The translations under genes were made by a program, and so were the position numbers. From JABDMD01 sp965203475 (lineage in GTDB: Bacteria > Pseudomonadota > Gammaproteobacteria > UBA4575): a stretch of DNA of 64,000 bases. This document shows, piece after piece, positions 52,515-61,586 of the stretch (positions within the stretch are counted from its first letter, which is position 1; the number at the start of each line of letters is the position of its first letter). The notes under the pieces were generated by a model. That model made no database searches. It saw nothing but the letters and a program-made list of their open reading frames with translations, and was not told the origin of the DNA. The stretch spans positions 806,001 through 870,000 of the forward strand of contig OZ241890.1 of NCBI GenBank assembly GCA_965203475.1, written 5' to 3'.

Positions 52515-52990
52515 AGCACCCTCCCCAGTTTGTTGTGTTTTTTATAGTTTCATATTGCAACTATTTTTATTTTGTACGTCAAGGGGAGCTTTAGCGAATT
52601 TTCGTTATCACTTTTTATTACAATAGTGATTTTAATTAAAGATTAAGTACTTACTAATCATTACTTAAGTAAATAATAACTGTGAGAAGATTTCGACTTT
52701 TGTATATTTTTCATCCTTTATATTGTTGATTACACAATATTGTCTGAGTGAGTACGATAGAGATTATTAATGTTTAAAGCTGTTCTTTTACAGCCGATCG
52801 ATTTTAGGATAAATCTGGGGAATAAATTTTCATTGATTAAAGAATATTTATTTTACTCTAGAAGATAGGTGAAAGTTTTAAAGGCTACTGCCTCTATCAC
52901 ATTAGAATTTTTTAAAGTTCAGCGAGGTAAACCACCCTACCTTCAAAATTTTGATTTATAACAATCTAGTTCAGAATTAATTTTGTTTTA
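52515..52990. other. AT-rich intergenic region upstream of rhs
   Basis: About 475 bases without a recognisable gene, strongly AT-rich, with stops in all frames. It must hold the promoter of the giant rhs gene (minus strand, close to 52560). A palindrome ACAATATTGT near 52734 is the only notable symmetry. I see no repeat of the REP family here, so this may be the edge of the REP-rich region. Confidence 0.4.
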
Positions 52991-53527
52991 TTATTCTGCA
53001 AGCAAATCACGAATAATTTTTTCCACTCCAGGGTGGTCAAATTCTCGTCCGCCAACGGCCCGGTATCTTATTTTCCCTAGCTTATCGACTAGATATGTCG
53101 TTGGAATACCTGTGACTTTGTATGCTTTGGAAACTGTACCTTCTAAGTCAAATAGAATTGGAAAGTTTAGATCTGTACCCAATTCCCCCATATAAGAAAA
53201 AACATGGTCAGGACTTTCTAATTGATTGATGGCAATGATTTTAAATTCTGTATCTTTCATTGTCTGAAATAAATTCTCCATTGATGGTAATTCATGACGA
53301 CAAGGTGGACACCAAGTTGCCCAGAAATTTATCAGTAATACTTTTCCTTGGAAGTCTTTTAGCGAAAAACTATCTTCATCCATATTCTGAAGGTCAAAAT
53401 CAGGTGCATTAAAAGGTTGTGATAGTTTATTTATTTGGTGCCCGAGCTTGGCTGGCGTTTGGTCTGAAGCTATCGCTACAGATACAAGCAAGAAATAACA
53501 AATAGATAGTATTATAGTGCTGCGCAT
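52991..53527 (-). CDS. TlpA/ResA-like periplasmic thioredoxin
   Basis: A 178-residue thiol-disulfide protein with a signal peptide (LSICYFLLVSVAIAS). A peroxiredoxin/thioredoxin domain starts around APDFDLQNMDEDSFSLKDFQ. The redox site is WATWCPPCRHELP, and the cis-Pro loop is TGIPTTYLVDKLGKI. Such proteins reduce cytochrome c apoproteins or other periplasmic thiols. The stop of the upstream gene touches its start, so the two are probably co-transcribed. Confidence 0.9.
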   Translation of the reverse strand: MRSTIILSICYFLLVSVAIASDQTPAKLGHQINKLSQPFNAPDFDLQNMDEDSFSLKDFQGKVLLINFWATWCPPCRHELPSMENLFQTMKDTEFKIIAINQLESPDHVFSYMGELGTDLNFPILFDLEGTVSKAYKVTGIPTTYLVDKLGKIRYRAVGGREFDHPGVEKIIRDLLAE

Positions 53528-54130
53528 TTATTCATTTTGTAAATTGATTGGTGCACAGCGCATATTTTTAATCGTTCCCAAATGTTTTGTGCCTTCTAAT
53601 TTCCAACTATAAATTAGATCAAATGGTTCATTGCGTGGTAGATTGATTGTAGTGAATCCTTGACTCCAATCCCCACTATCAAACGTTTGTTCGGACGGCA
53701 AAATAGTCCAAGAAGTGTGAATACCTAGTTTTTTCCATTCTTCCAACCATTGTGCTTTCAATTTAAATTTTTGCTTTTCTCCATCACTTGCCATCGCATA
53801 CCAATCAGCAAGATTATAAAACAAGCTTGCATCTGAATTATTCCTAACAATCGTTCCAAATATACAATCGTTCGCAATATCTTCTATAGCTTCACTTGGA
53901 AAACCGTGCGAACGATAAATTGCCCGAATGTAGTCAGGTAATAATTGTGTCAATTCTAATTGAAATCCCTGGTGCTTTACTTTCCAAGAGAATAATCCGC
54001 TATCGTTATCTCTAATTTGTTCTACCTCGCTTGCAAACAGTAGGGGGTGAAAACAAACTAAAAGTATCGTTATGAAATAAAATATCGATTTTTTGATAGA
54101 TTCTCTTCTAGTGAAAATTTTAAAATTCAT
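53528..54130 (-). CDS. Exported hypothetical protein
   Basis: A 200-residue protein with a signal peptide (KSIFYFITILLVCFHPLLFA). The mature part contains FQLELTQLLPDYIRAIYRSH, ANDCIFGTIVRNNS and WSQGFTTINLPRNEPFDLIY. Two Cys residues (NDCIFG, MRCAP) may form a disulfide, consistent with the TlpA-like protein encoded right after it. I do not recognise a named family. Plausibly a redox partner or substrate of that neighbour, by position only. Confidence 0.65.
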   Translation of the reverse strand: MNFKIFTRRESIKKSIFYFITILLVCFHPLLFASEVEQIRDNDSGLFSWKVKHQGFQLELTQLLPDYIRAIYRSHGFPSEAIEDIANDCIFGTIVRNNSDASLFYNLADWYAMASDGEKQKFKLKAQWLEEWKKLGIHTSWTILPSEQTFDSGDWSQGFTTINLPRNEPFDLIYSWKLEGTKHLGTIKNMRCAPINLQNE

Positions 54131-54169
54131 TTGAATTTGACCTTCAATAAAAACCGCCTATGTGACTAG

Positions 54170-54541
54170 CTAATTTCTTACATGAGTAACGCGCACTGTG
54201 CTGCCATCAGGTACGTGTAGAGGCACTTCTAAATAAAAATGATACTCCCGAGAACCACTATCTCGCTGACGATAATCAGATTTGAGCGAATGTAGTTTTT
54301 CATTATCTGGTGATATAAATGTAATCTCAGCAAAACCAATTGGATAACTTCGAGTACGGCTTTGTAAAGTTCCAGTTATTGTAACTACTGTATCTGTTTT
54401 CGTTACTATAATATTTTCAATTTGTGCTGATGCGGAATGTACTCTTTCGATTTTTACATCGGCAAAATCTGCTTCCATGCTTGCGCAACCTGACAAAGCT
54501 ATGAACAAAACAAGTATGCTGAAAACAAGTTTTATTGTCAC
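54170..54541 (-). CDS. Small lipoprotein
   Basis: A 123-residue protein with a lipobox (LFIALSGC, lipidated Cys19). The mature domain is beta-rich (VVTITGTLQSRTRSYPIGFA, YHFYLEVPLHVPDGS), resembling an immunoglobulin-like or FxLYD-type fold. It lies about 40 bases upstream of the exported hypothetical gene on the same strand and may head that operon. Function unknown. Confidence 0.65.
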   Translation of the reverse strand: MTIKLVFSILVLFIALSGCASMEADFADVKIERVHSASAQIENIIVTKTDTVVTITGTLQSRTRSYPIGFAEITFISPDNEKLHSLKSDYRQRDSGSREYHFYLEVPLHVPDGSTVRVTHVRN

Positions 54542-54637
54542 TTCATGCCTCCTCGCTTATTTTTTTATGTTGGAAAAACATAATTTATAATGCTGTTTGG
54601 ACCAAAACCTACAATTTCTAATCTTATGAGGGCCATT

Positions 54638-55423
54638 ATGAAATTACTTTATTATTTTATATTCATTTTAATGCCTATTCCATTAATCGCTAATGAATTT
54701 ACTGATGGTCATTGGGTAGATCTTACTCACGAATTTTCTGAAGATACAATCTATTGGCCTACATCTGAGCCGCTAAAGAAAACTACCGTTTTTAAAGGAC
54801 GCACAGATGCCGGATATTTTTATTCAGCTTACCGATTTTGTACTTCTGAACATGGCGGAACACATATTGATGCGCCCATACATTTTTACAAGGGTCGTAA
54901 TACAGTAGATAAAATTCCAATTGAACAATTAGTTGGGCCCGGGATTGTTATTCGAGTTATTGAAAAAGCCACACAAAATAGAAATTATCAATTTTCAGTT
55001 AAAGATATTTTGGCATGGGAAAGTATTCATGGGAAAATTGAAGAAGGAAGCATTCTATTAATTGATACAGGTTCTAGTAAGTACTGGCCAGATAGAGAAA
55101 AATATATGGGCACTGCAGAGAGAGGTGAAGAAGCTGTTCAAAAATTAAAGTTTCCTGGAATTCATCCAGCAGCAGCAAAATTTTTAACGACGGAAAGAAA
55201 AATTAAAGCTGTAGGATTAGATACACCGAGTATTGATTTTGGTGGATCTATACTTTACAAAAGCCATCAAATTCTATTTGAGAAAAATACCCCTGGATTT
55301 GAGAATGTCACCAACCTTGATCGATTACCTAACAAAGGATTTACTGTAATAGCATTACCAATGAAGTTAAAAGGCGGTAGCGGCGGCCCACTTCGGATCG
55401 TTGCATTTATACCGAATAAATAA
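54638..55423 (+). CDS. Exported cyclase / kynurenine formamidase-like hydrolase
   Basis: A metal-dependent hydrolase of the cyclase family, 261 residues from ATG 54638 (preceded by GAGGG), with a signal peptide (LLYYFIFILMPIPLIA). The family motif H-GGTHIDAPIHF supplies metal ligands, preceded by WVDLTHEFSEDTIYWP. GLDTPSIDFGG and a terminal GGSGGPLRIVAFIP are typical. Many relatives hydrolyse N-formylkynurenine, but periplasmic members have undetermined substrates. It stands alone, divergent from the lipoprotein gene. Confidence 0.85.
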   Translation: MKLLYYFIFILMPIPLIANEFTDGHWVDLTHEFSEDTIYWPTSEPLKKTTVFKGRTDAGYFYSAYRFCTSEHGGTHIDAPIHFYKGRNTVDKIPIEQLVGPGIVIRVIEKATQNRNYQFSVKDILAWESIHGKIEEGSILLIDTGSSKYWPDREKYMGTAERGEEAVQKLKFPGIHPAAAKFLTTERKIKAVGLDTPSIDFGGSILYKSHQILFEKNTPGFENVTNLDRLPNKGFTVIALPMKLKGGSGGPLRIVAFIPNK

Positions 55424-55665
55424 TCTTTAGCAATTTAAAATATTATTTACTACATCAGTAAAAGTCTTAGTCTATGGGTTGCGGAAAAACGCTTTTACTT
55501 AGTAAGTATATCTGTTGCGCCAGTTGGTAATGTGTGTATGAAGAACCATTTATATTATAATTTGTAGCAGATAGACCAAGTTTTATGCATTAGACTTAAA
55601 ATAAGTTGTCCCTGTACTTGTCTTTGCGGGTAATCTAAGTAATGTGAAATTTACAGATAATAATA

Positions 55666-56967
55666 ATGAATAAATTTCTAATTTGGTGCAGACACATATG
55701 TTTTATTCTAGTAGCCATATGTTTTATTCTAGTAGCCATACTAATCCTACCTAATCTAGCTGTTGCAGAAGAAGAATTCAGTCAAGAACAGCTAGACCAA
55801 ATTATGGCACCTATTGCCTTATACCCCGATTCATTGCTATCTCAAGTTTTAATGGCATCCACCTATCCTGTGGATGTGGCAGAAGCCGCCAAATGGTCTA
55901 AAGAAAATAGAGAAAAATACATGGGTGATGATGCTGTGAAAGCGGTTGAAGGACAAGATTGGGATCCAAGTGTTAAATCACTTATTGCATTTCCTCAAGC
56001 ATTAGAAATGATGGGCGACAAACCAGATTGGGTACAACAGGTAGGTGATGCATTTTTAGCGGATTCCGAATCTGTATTGGATACTGTTCAAGGATTACGA
56101 AAACGGGCGAAAGATGAAGGCAATCTTGAATCAAGCGAAGAGCAAAACGTTATCGTTGAAGAAACTATCATAAAAGTAGAACCAGCGGATCCACAAGTGG
56201 TATATGTGCCAGCCTATAATCCTACCGTTGTGTATGGCACTTGGTGGTACCCCTATTACCCGCCCCCTTTTTACTGGCCGCCTCCACCATATTATGGTTT
56301 TGCAGCTGGCTTTTGGAGTGGAATTGGATTTGGAATCGGTATCGGAATCACTAATTCACTATGGGGCGGCTGCAATTGGAGCCGTGGTGAAGTTGATATT
56401 GATGTTAATCGTTACAACAACATCCATGTAAATAATAAAATTGATGGATCGAGAAAAAATACAAAATGGAATCATAACCCTGAAAACCGTAAAGGGGCAC
56501 CCTATCGAGATGCAAAAACACGTGCTAAGTATGACAAACAAAGAATTGCAGGCGCAGAAAAACGGAAAAACTACCGTGGGAAAGATGCGAGTCGACTAAA
56601 AGCTCAACAATCTTTGCAAAAACGTGGAGTAGATCCTGCAAAATCACGTGAGAAGCTACGTAACGACCCGCAAACGATGCAACGCGCCCAACAAGCCACT
56701 AAAAAAAGTAATCAACAATTTACTAAGGGAAACCGCAGTCACAACCAAGCCCGCGCGAATGCACAAAACCGTGAACGAAGCCAGTCACGTTCCAAATATC
56801 AAAACAAATCTAGTAAAAATGCATTTTCAAATGCAGGCAATAAATCGAGATCACAGCAGAGTTATTCTAGAGGAAGTTCCAGTCGTAGCAGTATGCACCG
56901 AACTCGTGCAAGAGCAGGGCATAGTATGAGTCGAGGTGGTGATAGAAGCCATGGACGTCGTTGGTAG
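55666..56967 (+). CDS. DUF3300 family exported protein
   Basis: A 433-residue exported protein. The hydrophobic N-terminus includes a direct duplication (CFILVAICFILVAI) produced by a 21-base tandem repeat in the DNA at about 55698-55738. The DUF3300 signature follows: QLDQIMAPIALYPDSLLSQV and YPVDVAEAAKWSKEN. A Pro/Tyr-rich segment (WWYPYYPPPFYWPPPPYYGF), a glycine-rich helix and a long basic Ser/Arg-rich tail come after. DUF3300 proteins are usually encoded next to DUF2950, as here. Function unknown, probably envelope-associated. Confidence 0.85.
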   Translation: MNKFLIWCRHICFILVAICFILVAILILPNLAVAEEEFSQEQLDQIMAPIALYPDSLLSQVLMASTYPVDVAEAAKWSKENREKYMGDDAVKAVEGQDWDPSVKSLIAFPQALEMMGDKPDWVQQVGDAFLADSESVLDTVQGLRKRAKDEGNLESSEEQNVIVEETIIKVEPADPQVVYVPAYNPTVVYGTWWYPYYPPPFYWPPPPYYGFAAGFWSGIGFGIGIGITNSLWGGCNWSRGEVDIDVNRYNNIHVNNKIDGSRKNTKWNHNPENRKGAPYRDAKTRAKYDKQRIAGAEKRKNYRGKDASRLKAQQSLQKRGVDPAKSREKLRNDPQTMQRAQQATKKSNQQFTKGNRSHNQARANAQNRERSQSRSKYQNKSSKNAFSNAGNKSRSQQSYSRGSSSRSSMHRTRARAGHSMSRGGDRSHGRRW

Positions 56968-56978
56968 GAGAATCAATA

Positions 56979-57872
56979 ATGAAGTTTGATAATGAAAAAA
57001 AATTTTTAAAAGTTATTATTTTTCTTTTATTGACAGCAGCTTGTGTTTTTCATCAAGCTTCAGCTCAATTAGTATTTGCTACCCCACAAGATGCAGCGAG
57101 AACATTCATTAAGGCTATACAAAACCAAGACAAAGCCGCCTATAACAAAATTTTAGGATCAGACTGGAGTAAATATATTCCAACTGATGGAATTGATCGT
57201 GATGATGTAAATAAATTTTTAGAAGCTTGGGATCAAGCTCACTCGATTCGTTATGATGCAGAAGATCTTGCTTATATAACAGTGGGCCTGAATCAATGGG
57301 CTTTACCCATTCCAATGACGAAAAGTGATGACGGCTGGCGATTTAATCCGGAAGTAGGCGAAGAAGAACTACAAACACGACGTATTGGCCGAAACGAGCT
57401 CTCTGCCATACAAGCTGTACTAGCCTATTACGATGCACAAAAAGAATATGCAGAAATCGATCATAATGGAGATGGATCGGTGGAATATGCGCAACGCATT
57501 ATCAGCACACCTGGAACAAAAGATGGCTTGTATTGGGCTGCCTTACCGGGGGAAGAAGAAAGTCCTCTTGGACCGGTGTTTGGCGAAGATAAAACTGGGC
57601 ATGACTACCATGGCTATTACTTCAAAATTTTAAAAGCCCAGGGGGCTCGCGCAAAAGGCGGAGCCTATGACTACATTATTGGCAATCGAATGATCGGCGG
57701 GTTTGCTTTAATAGCCTGGCCTGCTGAATATGGAGAAACGGGTGTTATGAGTTTTATCATCAGTCATAGTGGTCAAATATATGAAAGTAATCTAGGCCCA
57801 GAAACAGATGCTGATGCAAGACACATGAAATACTTTGACCCTAATGCTGCATGGGAAAGAATTAAACCTTAG
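56979..57872 (+). CDS. DUF2950 family exported protein
   Basis: A 297-residue protein from ATG 56979, which has TAGGAG upstream. Signal peptide IIFLLLTAACVFHQASAQ. DUF2950 features: FATPQDAARTFIKAIQNQDK, GTKDGLYWAALPGEEESPLG, GYYFKILKAQGARAKGGAYD and GGFALIAWPAEYGETGVMSF. It overlaps nothing but starts 11 bases after the DUF3300 stop, so the pair is co-transcribed. Function unknown. Confidence 0.88.
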   Translation: MKFDNEKKFLKVIIFLLLTAACVFHQASAQLVFATPQDAARTFIKAIQNQDKAAYNKILGSDWSKYIPTDGIDRDDVNKFLEAWDQAHSIRYDAEDLAYITVGLNQWALPIPMTKSDDGWRFNPEVGEEELQTRRIGRNELSAIQAVLAYYDAQKEYAEIDHNGDGSVEYAQRIISTPGTKDGLYWAALPGEEESPLGPVFGEDKTGHDYHGYYFKILKAQGARAKGGAYDYIIGNRMIGGFALIAWPAEYGETGVMSFIISHSGQIYESNLGPETDADARHMKYFDPNAAWERIKP

Positions 57873-57882
57873 CATTAGAACT

Positions 57883-58434
57883 TTATTCTATTCCCTTTTC
57901 TTTCATTTCCTTTTTAACCACTTCAATACTTGTAGGAATTTCAGATTCAACAAATTCTTTAATACTTGGTTTTAGTTTTTCTGAAGCTTGTTCTGAGGCT
58001 TTATCAAGTATGGAAGAAGTCGTTTCAAGGGATTTTTTCCCAACAGGTGTTTTGTAAAACTTAATTAACTCTTGAATTTCTTGTTCGCTATATACTTCTT
58101 TAAATAACGGTATATAGATTTCAGTTTCCGCTTTTTCATAAGGAAGCTCATTCTTAACTAAGCTTTCATATTTATCAATTATATTTTCAAATTCATCATC
58201 TACGATATCGGCAACATGTTTTTTTTGATCATTATTTAAATCATTTGCATCAATGCTTTGACTAGCAGATTGATAATAACCTGCTTGTATACGCTGCAAA
58301 ACAAAACCATGAATAGTCGTATAATTATTTTGCATCCCTGTTAACTCAAATAACTCTTTTAAACTTTCATCAAACGAATCAGCAAGTACGGAAGAGTTAA
58401 CAAATATTAAAATTAAAAAAATAATTTTTTTCAT
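57883..58434 (-). CDS. DUF2059 family exported protein
   Basis: A 183-residue protein with a signal peptide (IIFLILIFVNSSVLA). The C-terminal DUF2059 region is visible as YSEQEIQELIKFYKTPVGKK. The rest is helical and rich in Lys/Glu (YESLVKNELPYEKAETEIYI). DUF2059 proteins are periplasmic with no established role. It converges on the DUF2950 gene, with only ten bases between the stops. Confidence 0.8.
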   Translation of the reverse strand: MKKIIFLILIFVNSSVLADSFDESLKELFELTGMQNNYTTIHGFVLQRIQAGYYQSASQSIDANDLNNDQKKHVADIVDDEFENIIDKYESLVKNELPYEKAETEIYIPLFKEVYSEQEIQELIKFYKTPVGKKSLETTSSILDKASEQASEKLKPSIKEFVESEIPTSIEVVKKEMKEKGIE

Positions 58435-58471
58435 GAAATTGTCCTGGTAAATTTAATAAATTGGTTTCTTA

Positions 58472-59899
58472 TCATTTTAAATCCTCAACAAGTTCTATCA
58501 AAATACGTTTTACAGCGTGGGTTGCTTCACCTACATTCAAATTGTATTGTTTTGCTAATAAACTCCCAATTTGTGCAACACTGCGTGACCCGTCAATTGC
58601 GCCAATCACTTGTGCTTTTAATAAGTACTGCGAAGATACAAAGTTAAATTGTTGATCTAATGGAATCGGTTTATCTGTATTCTTTATCCAAGGTGGTAAA
58701 TATTCATGTTTAGGTGAAGTGACAGCATCTTTAATTTTCTTTACATTAAAATTAAAAACTTGTTCTACTCTACCATTAGCACTTGTTGGCGAGTGCAGAT
58801 ATTGAATGGATTTACGATTTGATGCAATAACTTCAAAGCCATTTTTTTCAAACAATTCAATTAATTCGTTTTCGCTGTAATTCCAGGCAGGATCTTTGTG
58901 TAAAAAAGCAAGAGAGCCAGTGTTTAGCCAATGTCCACCTGTTTTAAGAATTTGATTTATCCTCGGTATAAATTCACGAAGATTCTGTGGAATGATATCT
59001 ATCAACCAGGGTGTAAGTACAGTATCGATACTATTCGGTTTAAATGGAGGATTCATTCCATTGGCAAACATTAAATTAGTATTGCTTATTATGGATTTCT
59101 CTGCACAACAAATATGATTATTTGAAAACGAGTCCTTATTAATTGGGGCAATAGGAAATTCCGTCAGAGGAATTTTTTTACCTTGCAGCAGGTTACTTGC
59201 TGTAAGTAATAATAGTGGATTTATATCCAACAAGATGGAATGCTTGGGTTTATATTTAACATGCAAGTCATAAGATAAACGACCGGCCCCAGCTCCTAAA
59301 GTTAATAAAGTTCCAAAGTTGGAATTTTCATGTAACACACTTTCAAGCGCAGCTAATAATTGCTCGTTTTCACCATTATCCCAAGCCCAATCACGAAAAA
59401 TATTGTCGTAGTAACTTGTTAGCCCTTGGTTCTTTGGAACTTTTGCATGGAAAGGGATATCAGCATCTTTATTTGCATCTGTTGTTTGTTCTTGTAACGC
59501 TAGTGGACTAATAATGGAATGTATTTGTTTGACTTGTTCTTTTTTAGCATCGAGTAACTTTTTAACTCGATTTAGCTGCGCTTTACTTAATCTTTTATCT
59601 TTTGAGGCATGTTTTAAATGTTGTTGTTCAATTTTGTTGCTATGTTCAAACCCATTTAAGCGAGCCTTCCAATCAAATAACGTTTGTTCAGGTTCTTCAA
59701 AAACCCAAGGAAGTACAAAACGCTTATTTATAAATAGCGGATAGTTTTGAGAGCAGGAACTACACGTAAGATATTGCTCATTGAAAGTAATCGTTGAACT
59801 CTCATCACGGCATTTAGGACACAGTAGTAGCTCACATAAAGCATGCAGGTCATTTGCAAACTCTACAATCTCTTTTGATGAAGCGAGCGGTGAATTCAA
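58472..59899 (-). CDS. Carnosine N-methyltransferase-like SAM enzyme with zinc ribbon and PqqD-like tail
   Basis: A 475-residue cytoplasmic protein. Residues about 18-50 form a Trm112-like ribbon (LLCPKCRDES and LTCSSCSQNYP). A Lys-rich helical linker follows. Residues about 165-400 are a methyltransferase with FRDWAWDNGENEQLLAALES, GTLLTLGAGAGRLSYDL (SAM motif I), ILLDINPLLLL and LTPWLIDIIPQNLREFIPRI. The order resembles the N2227/carnosine methyltransferase family. The C-terminal 70 residues (YLLKAQVIGAIDGSRSVAQI, ending RILIELVEDLK) look like a PqqD-type small-domain fold that binds peptides. The fusion suggests methylation of a ribosomal or peptide product, by inference only. Confidence 0.72.
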   Translation of the reverse strand: MNSPLASSKEIVEFANDLHALCELLLCPKCRDESSTITFNEQYLTCSSCSQNYPLFINKRFVLPWVFEEPEQTLFDWKARLNGFEHSNKIEQQHLKHASKDKRLSKAQLNRVKKLLDAKKEQVKQIHSIISPLALQEQTTDANKDADIPFHAKVPKNQGLTSYYDNIFRDWAWDNGENEQLLAALESVLHENSNFGTLLTLGAGAGRLSYDLHVKYKPKHSILLDINPLLLLTASNLLQGKKIPLTEFPIAPINKDSFSNNHICCAEKSIISNTNLMFANGMNPPFKPNSIDTVLTPWLIDIIPQNLREFIPRINQILKTGGHWLNTGSLAFLHKDPAWNYSENELIELFEKNGFEVIASNRKSIQYLHSPTSANGRVEQVFNFNVKKIKDAVTSPKHEYLPPWIKNTDKPIPLDQQFNFVSSQYLLKAQVIGAIDGSRSVAQIGSLLAKQYNLNVGEATHAVKRILIELVEDLK

Positions 59900-59990
59900 T
59901 TTTGAATATTTTGTACTATATTTGGATTGATATTGTCCGTACTGAGTATAACGATGTCAGGGATCCTGTCGTGAATTCTCCACCGCCCAT

Positions 59991-60024
59991 AAAAAAACGG
60001 GATGGCATAAGCTCATCCCGTTTC
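59991..60024 (-). terminator. Bidirectional rho-independent terminator
   Basis: AAACGGGATG and CATCCCGTTT flank the loop region GCATAAGCT. On the minus strand the stem is followed by seven T residues, placing it 25 bases after the stop of the Tat-exported gene. Confidence 0.88.
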
Positions 60025-60048
60025 TTGTTAGTTTATATATGCTATTGA

Positions 60049-61566
60049 TTAAGCAGTAATTTGATTGAAGGCTATATGCTCTGCACCTGGGTTTGCACCT
60101 AATGTGGGCGTACCTAATGCTGCTGCAAATCCACCCTCTTCCCCATGTAGGGCCATGTAATTCAGAATACATAGCTCAGCTAGGGATACCACACTGTTTG
60201 CATACGGGCTTGAATTAGTATCAATGGTTCCATTTTCTCTATAGAAACCGAGTTGCTGTGAAGCCGCACCATTTCTCAATATTCCAGCCGATGGAGTTAC
60301 CGGGCTGTACACAAAGATTGCACTTGCTGATCGTTGTGAGTTATCAGATCGCCAGCGGAACTTGGTGGTTCCATTGCCGTCATCTTCCGGATTATCTCGA
60401 TCCGCAACCACAGCACCATCACTGAACATATAAATCATCAATGGTTTACCAAGTTGCGCTGCATACTCTAAAGATGCACCTACAATTTGGCCAATCTTGA
60501 AATCTTTACCATCGGTCTCGGGGCGTGGATCTTGGTGATAATCACGACCACCGAATTCCATGGTACCGCCGCCGCCAAAGCCATTCACAATGACTTTCAT
60601 GGTAGCAGCCGCTCGACGGAAATCACCATCATTACTAATTTCCCCATTCGGGAATATATTCGTAAGAATTGGATCCGCCTCAGGATCTAAATCAGAAGGA
60701 AGAATTGGTGAGTTAAAGGTCGCTAAACTCTTATCGTATCCACACTGAATCAGTTCTTCCGTGGCTTGTGCTTCGTTAATAACACCCAGTTTCAACTGCG
60801 TTAAAATTTGTGTGGCTTGTGCAACCGCCGAGCTTGGGAATCCATCGGCCTCACCACCACTGAGCCCAACGGCTTCATTTCGATTGCTAACACGTGTTGG
60901 ACCTAGTTCAGGTGAAATCATGTATTCAACTGGTCTTGAACGTCCGCCTGAATCAGAGTTTCGAGTTCCAGTCGAAGGTACAAATTCTCCCATTGCACCC
61001 GCTTTCACAATGCCATAAATAGGATTGTGTTGATTATTCCCCGTGTCATTTTCAGACCGCGCTGGAATGACGGTTCCATTTACATTGGCACGTGTCCCTG
61101 CGCTGGTTTTATCCAACATTCCGCGTAGCAAAGCACTATTCGGATGCATCGCTATACCAAAATCGGTGTTAACACCTACATTTTGCGGACTGATTGCAGT
61201 AGGCAAACCTAAGGTTTCATACGCATCAGGTGGTAAGAAATCGGTTTGACCACCGGATCCACCCACCATAATGTTAGAACCTGCAATGTTTGCACCACCA
61301 CCTTGATCAATTGCTAGGAATGGAATTTTCCCTGCGCCAATTAAACCATCGTCTGCGCTAATTTCGCATGCATGGGCTCTTGATACCATTGTTGCCAGGT
61401 TTGGTAGAAAAACTGTGCTAGTGCCTGCAATAAGTCCTCTTCCAAGAAACTCACGACGGGTAATAGGTCTACCATGACCGGTACGTCGGCATGATTCTTC
61501 GATACGCTGCTCCATGCGGCGATGTGCCTCTTCTGCGCGTCGATATTGCTCTCTGTATTTCGCCAT
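60049..61566 (-). CDS. Tat-exported protein of the family often labelled GspF-like, DUF1501-like
   Basis: A 505-residue protein. A long charged N-terminus is followed by a twin-arginine motif in TRREFLGRGLIAGTSTVFLP and a cleavage region around SRAHA. The mature part includes DQGGGANIAGSNIMVGGSGG, ARSENDTGNNQHNPIYGIVK and YMFSDGAVVADRDNPEDDG. I recall relatives in marine gammaproteobacteria annotated (probably wrongly) as general secretion protein GspF. The folded-export route and the pattern suggest a DUF1501/sulfatase-superfamily-like periplasmic protein without a known reaction. It is encoded downstream of a LamG lipoprotein, and the two are separated by only 20 bases. Confidence 0.7.
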   Translation of the reverse strand: MAKYREQYRRAEEAHRRMEQRIEESCRRTGHGRPITRREFLGRGLIAGTSTVFLPNLATMVSRAHACEISADDGLIGAGKIPFLAIDQGGGANIAGSNIMVGGSGGQTDFLPPDAYETLGLPTAISPQNVGVNTDFGIAMHPNSALLRGMLDKTSAGTRANVNGTVIPARSENDTGNNQHNPIYGIVKAGAMGEFVPSTGTRNSDSGGRSRPVEYMISPELGPTRVSNRNEAVGLSGGEADGFPSSAVAQATQILTQLKLGVINEAQATEELIQCGYDKSLATFNSPILPSDLDPEADPILTNIFPNGEISNDGDFRRAAATMKVIVNGFGGGGTMEFGGRDYHQDPRPETDGKDFKIGQIVGASLEYAAQLGKPLMIYMFSDGAVVADRDNPEDDGNGTTKFRWRSDNSQRSASAIFVYSPVTPSAGILRNGAASQQLGFYRENGTIDTNSSPYANSVVSLAELCILNYMALHGEEGGFAAALGTPTLGANPGAEHIAFNQITA

Positions 61567-61586
61567 TGTTGTTACCTCACTAACCT

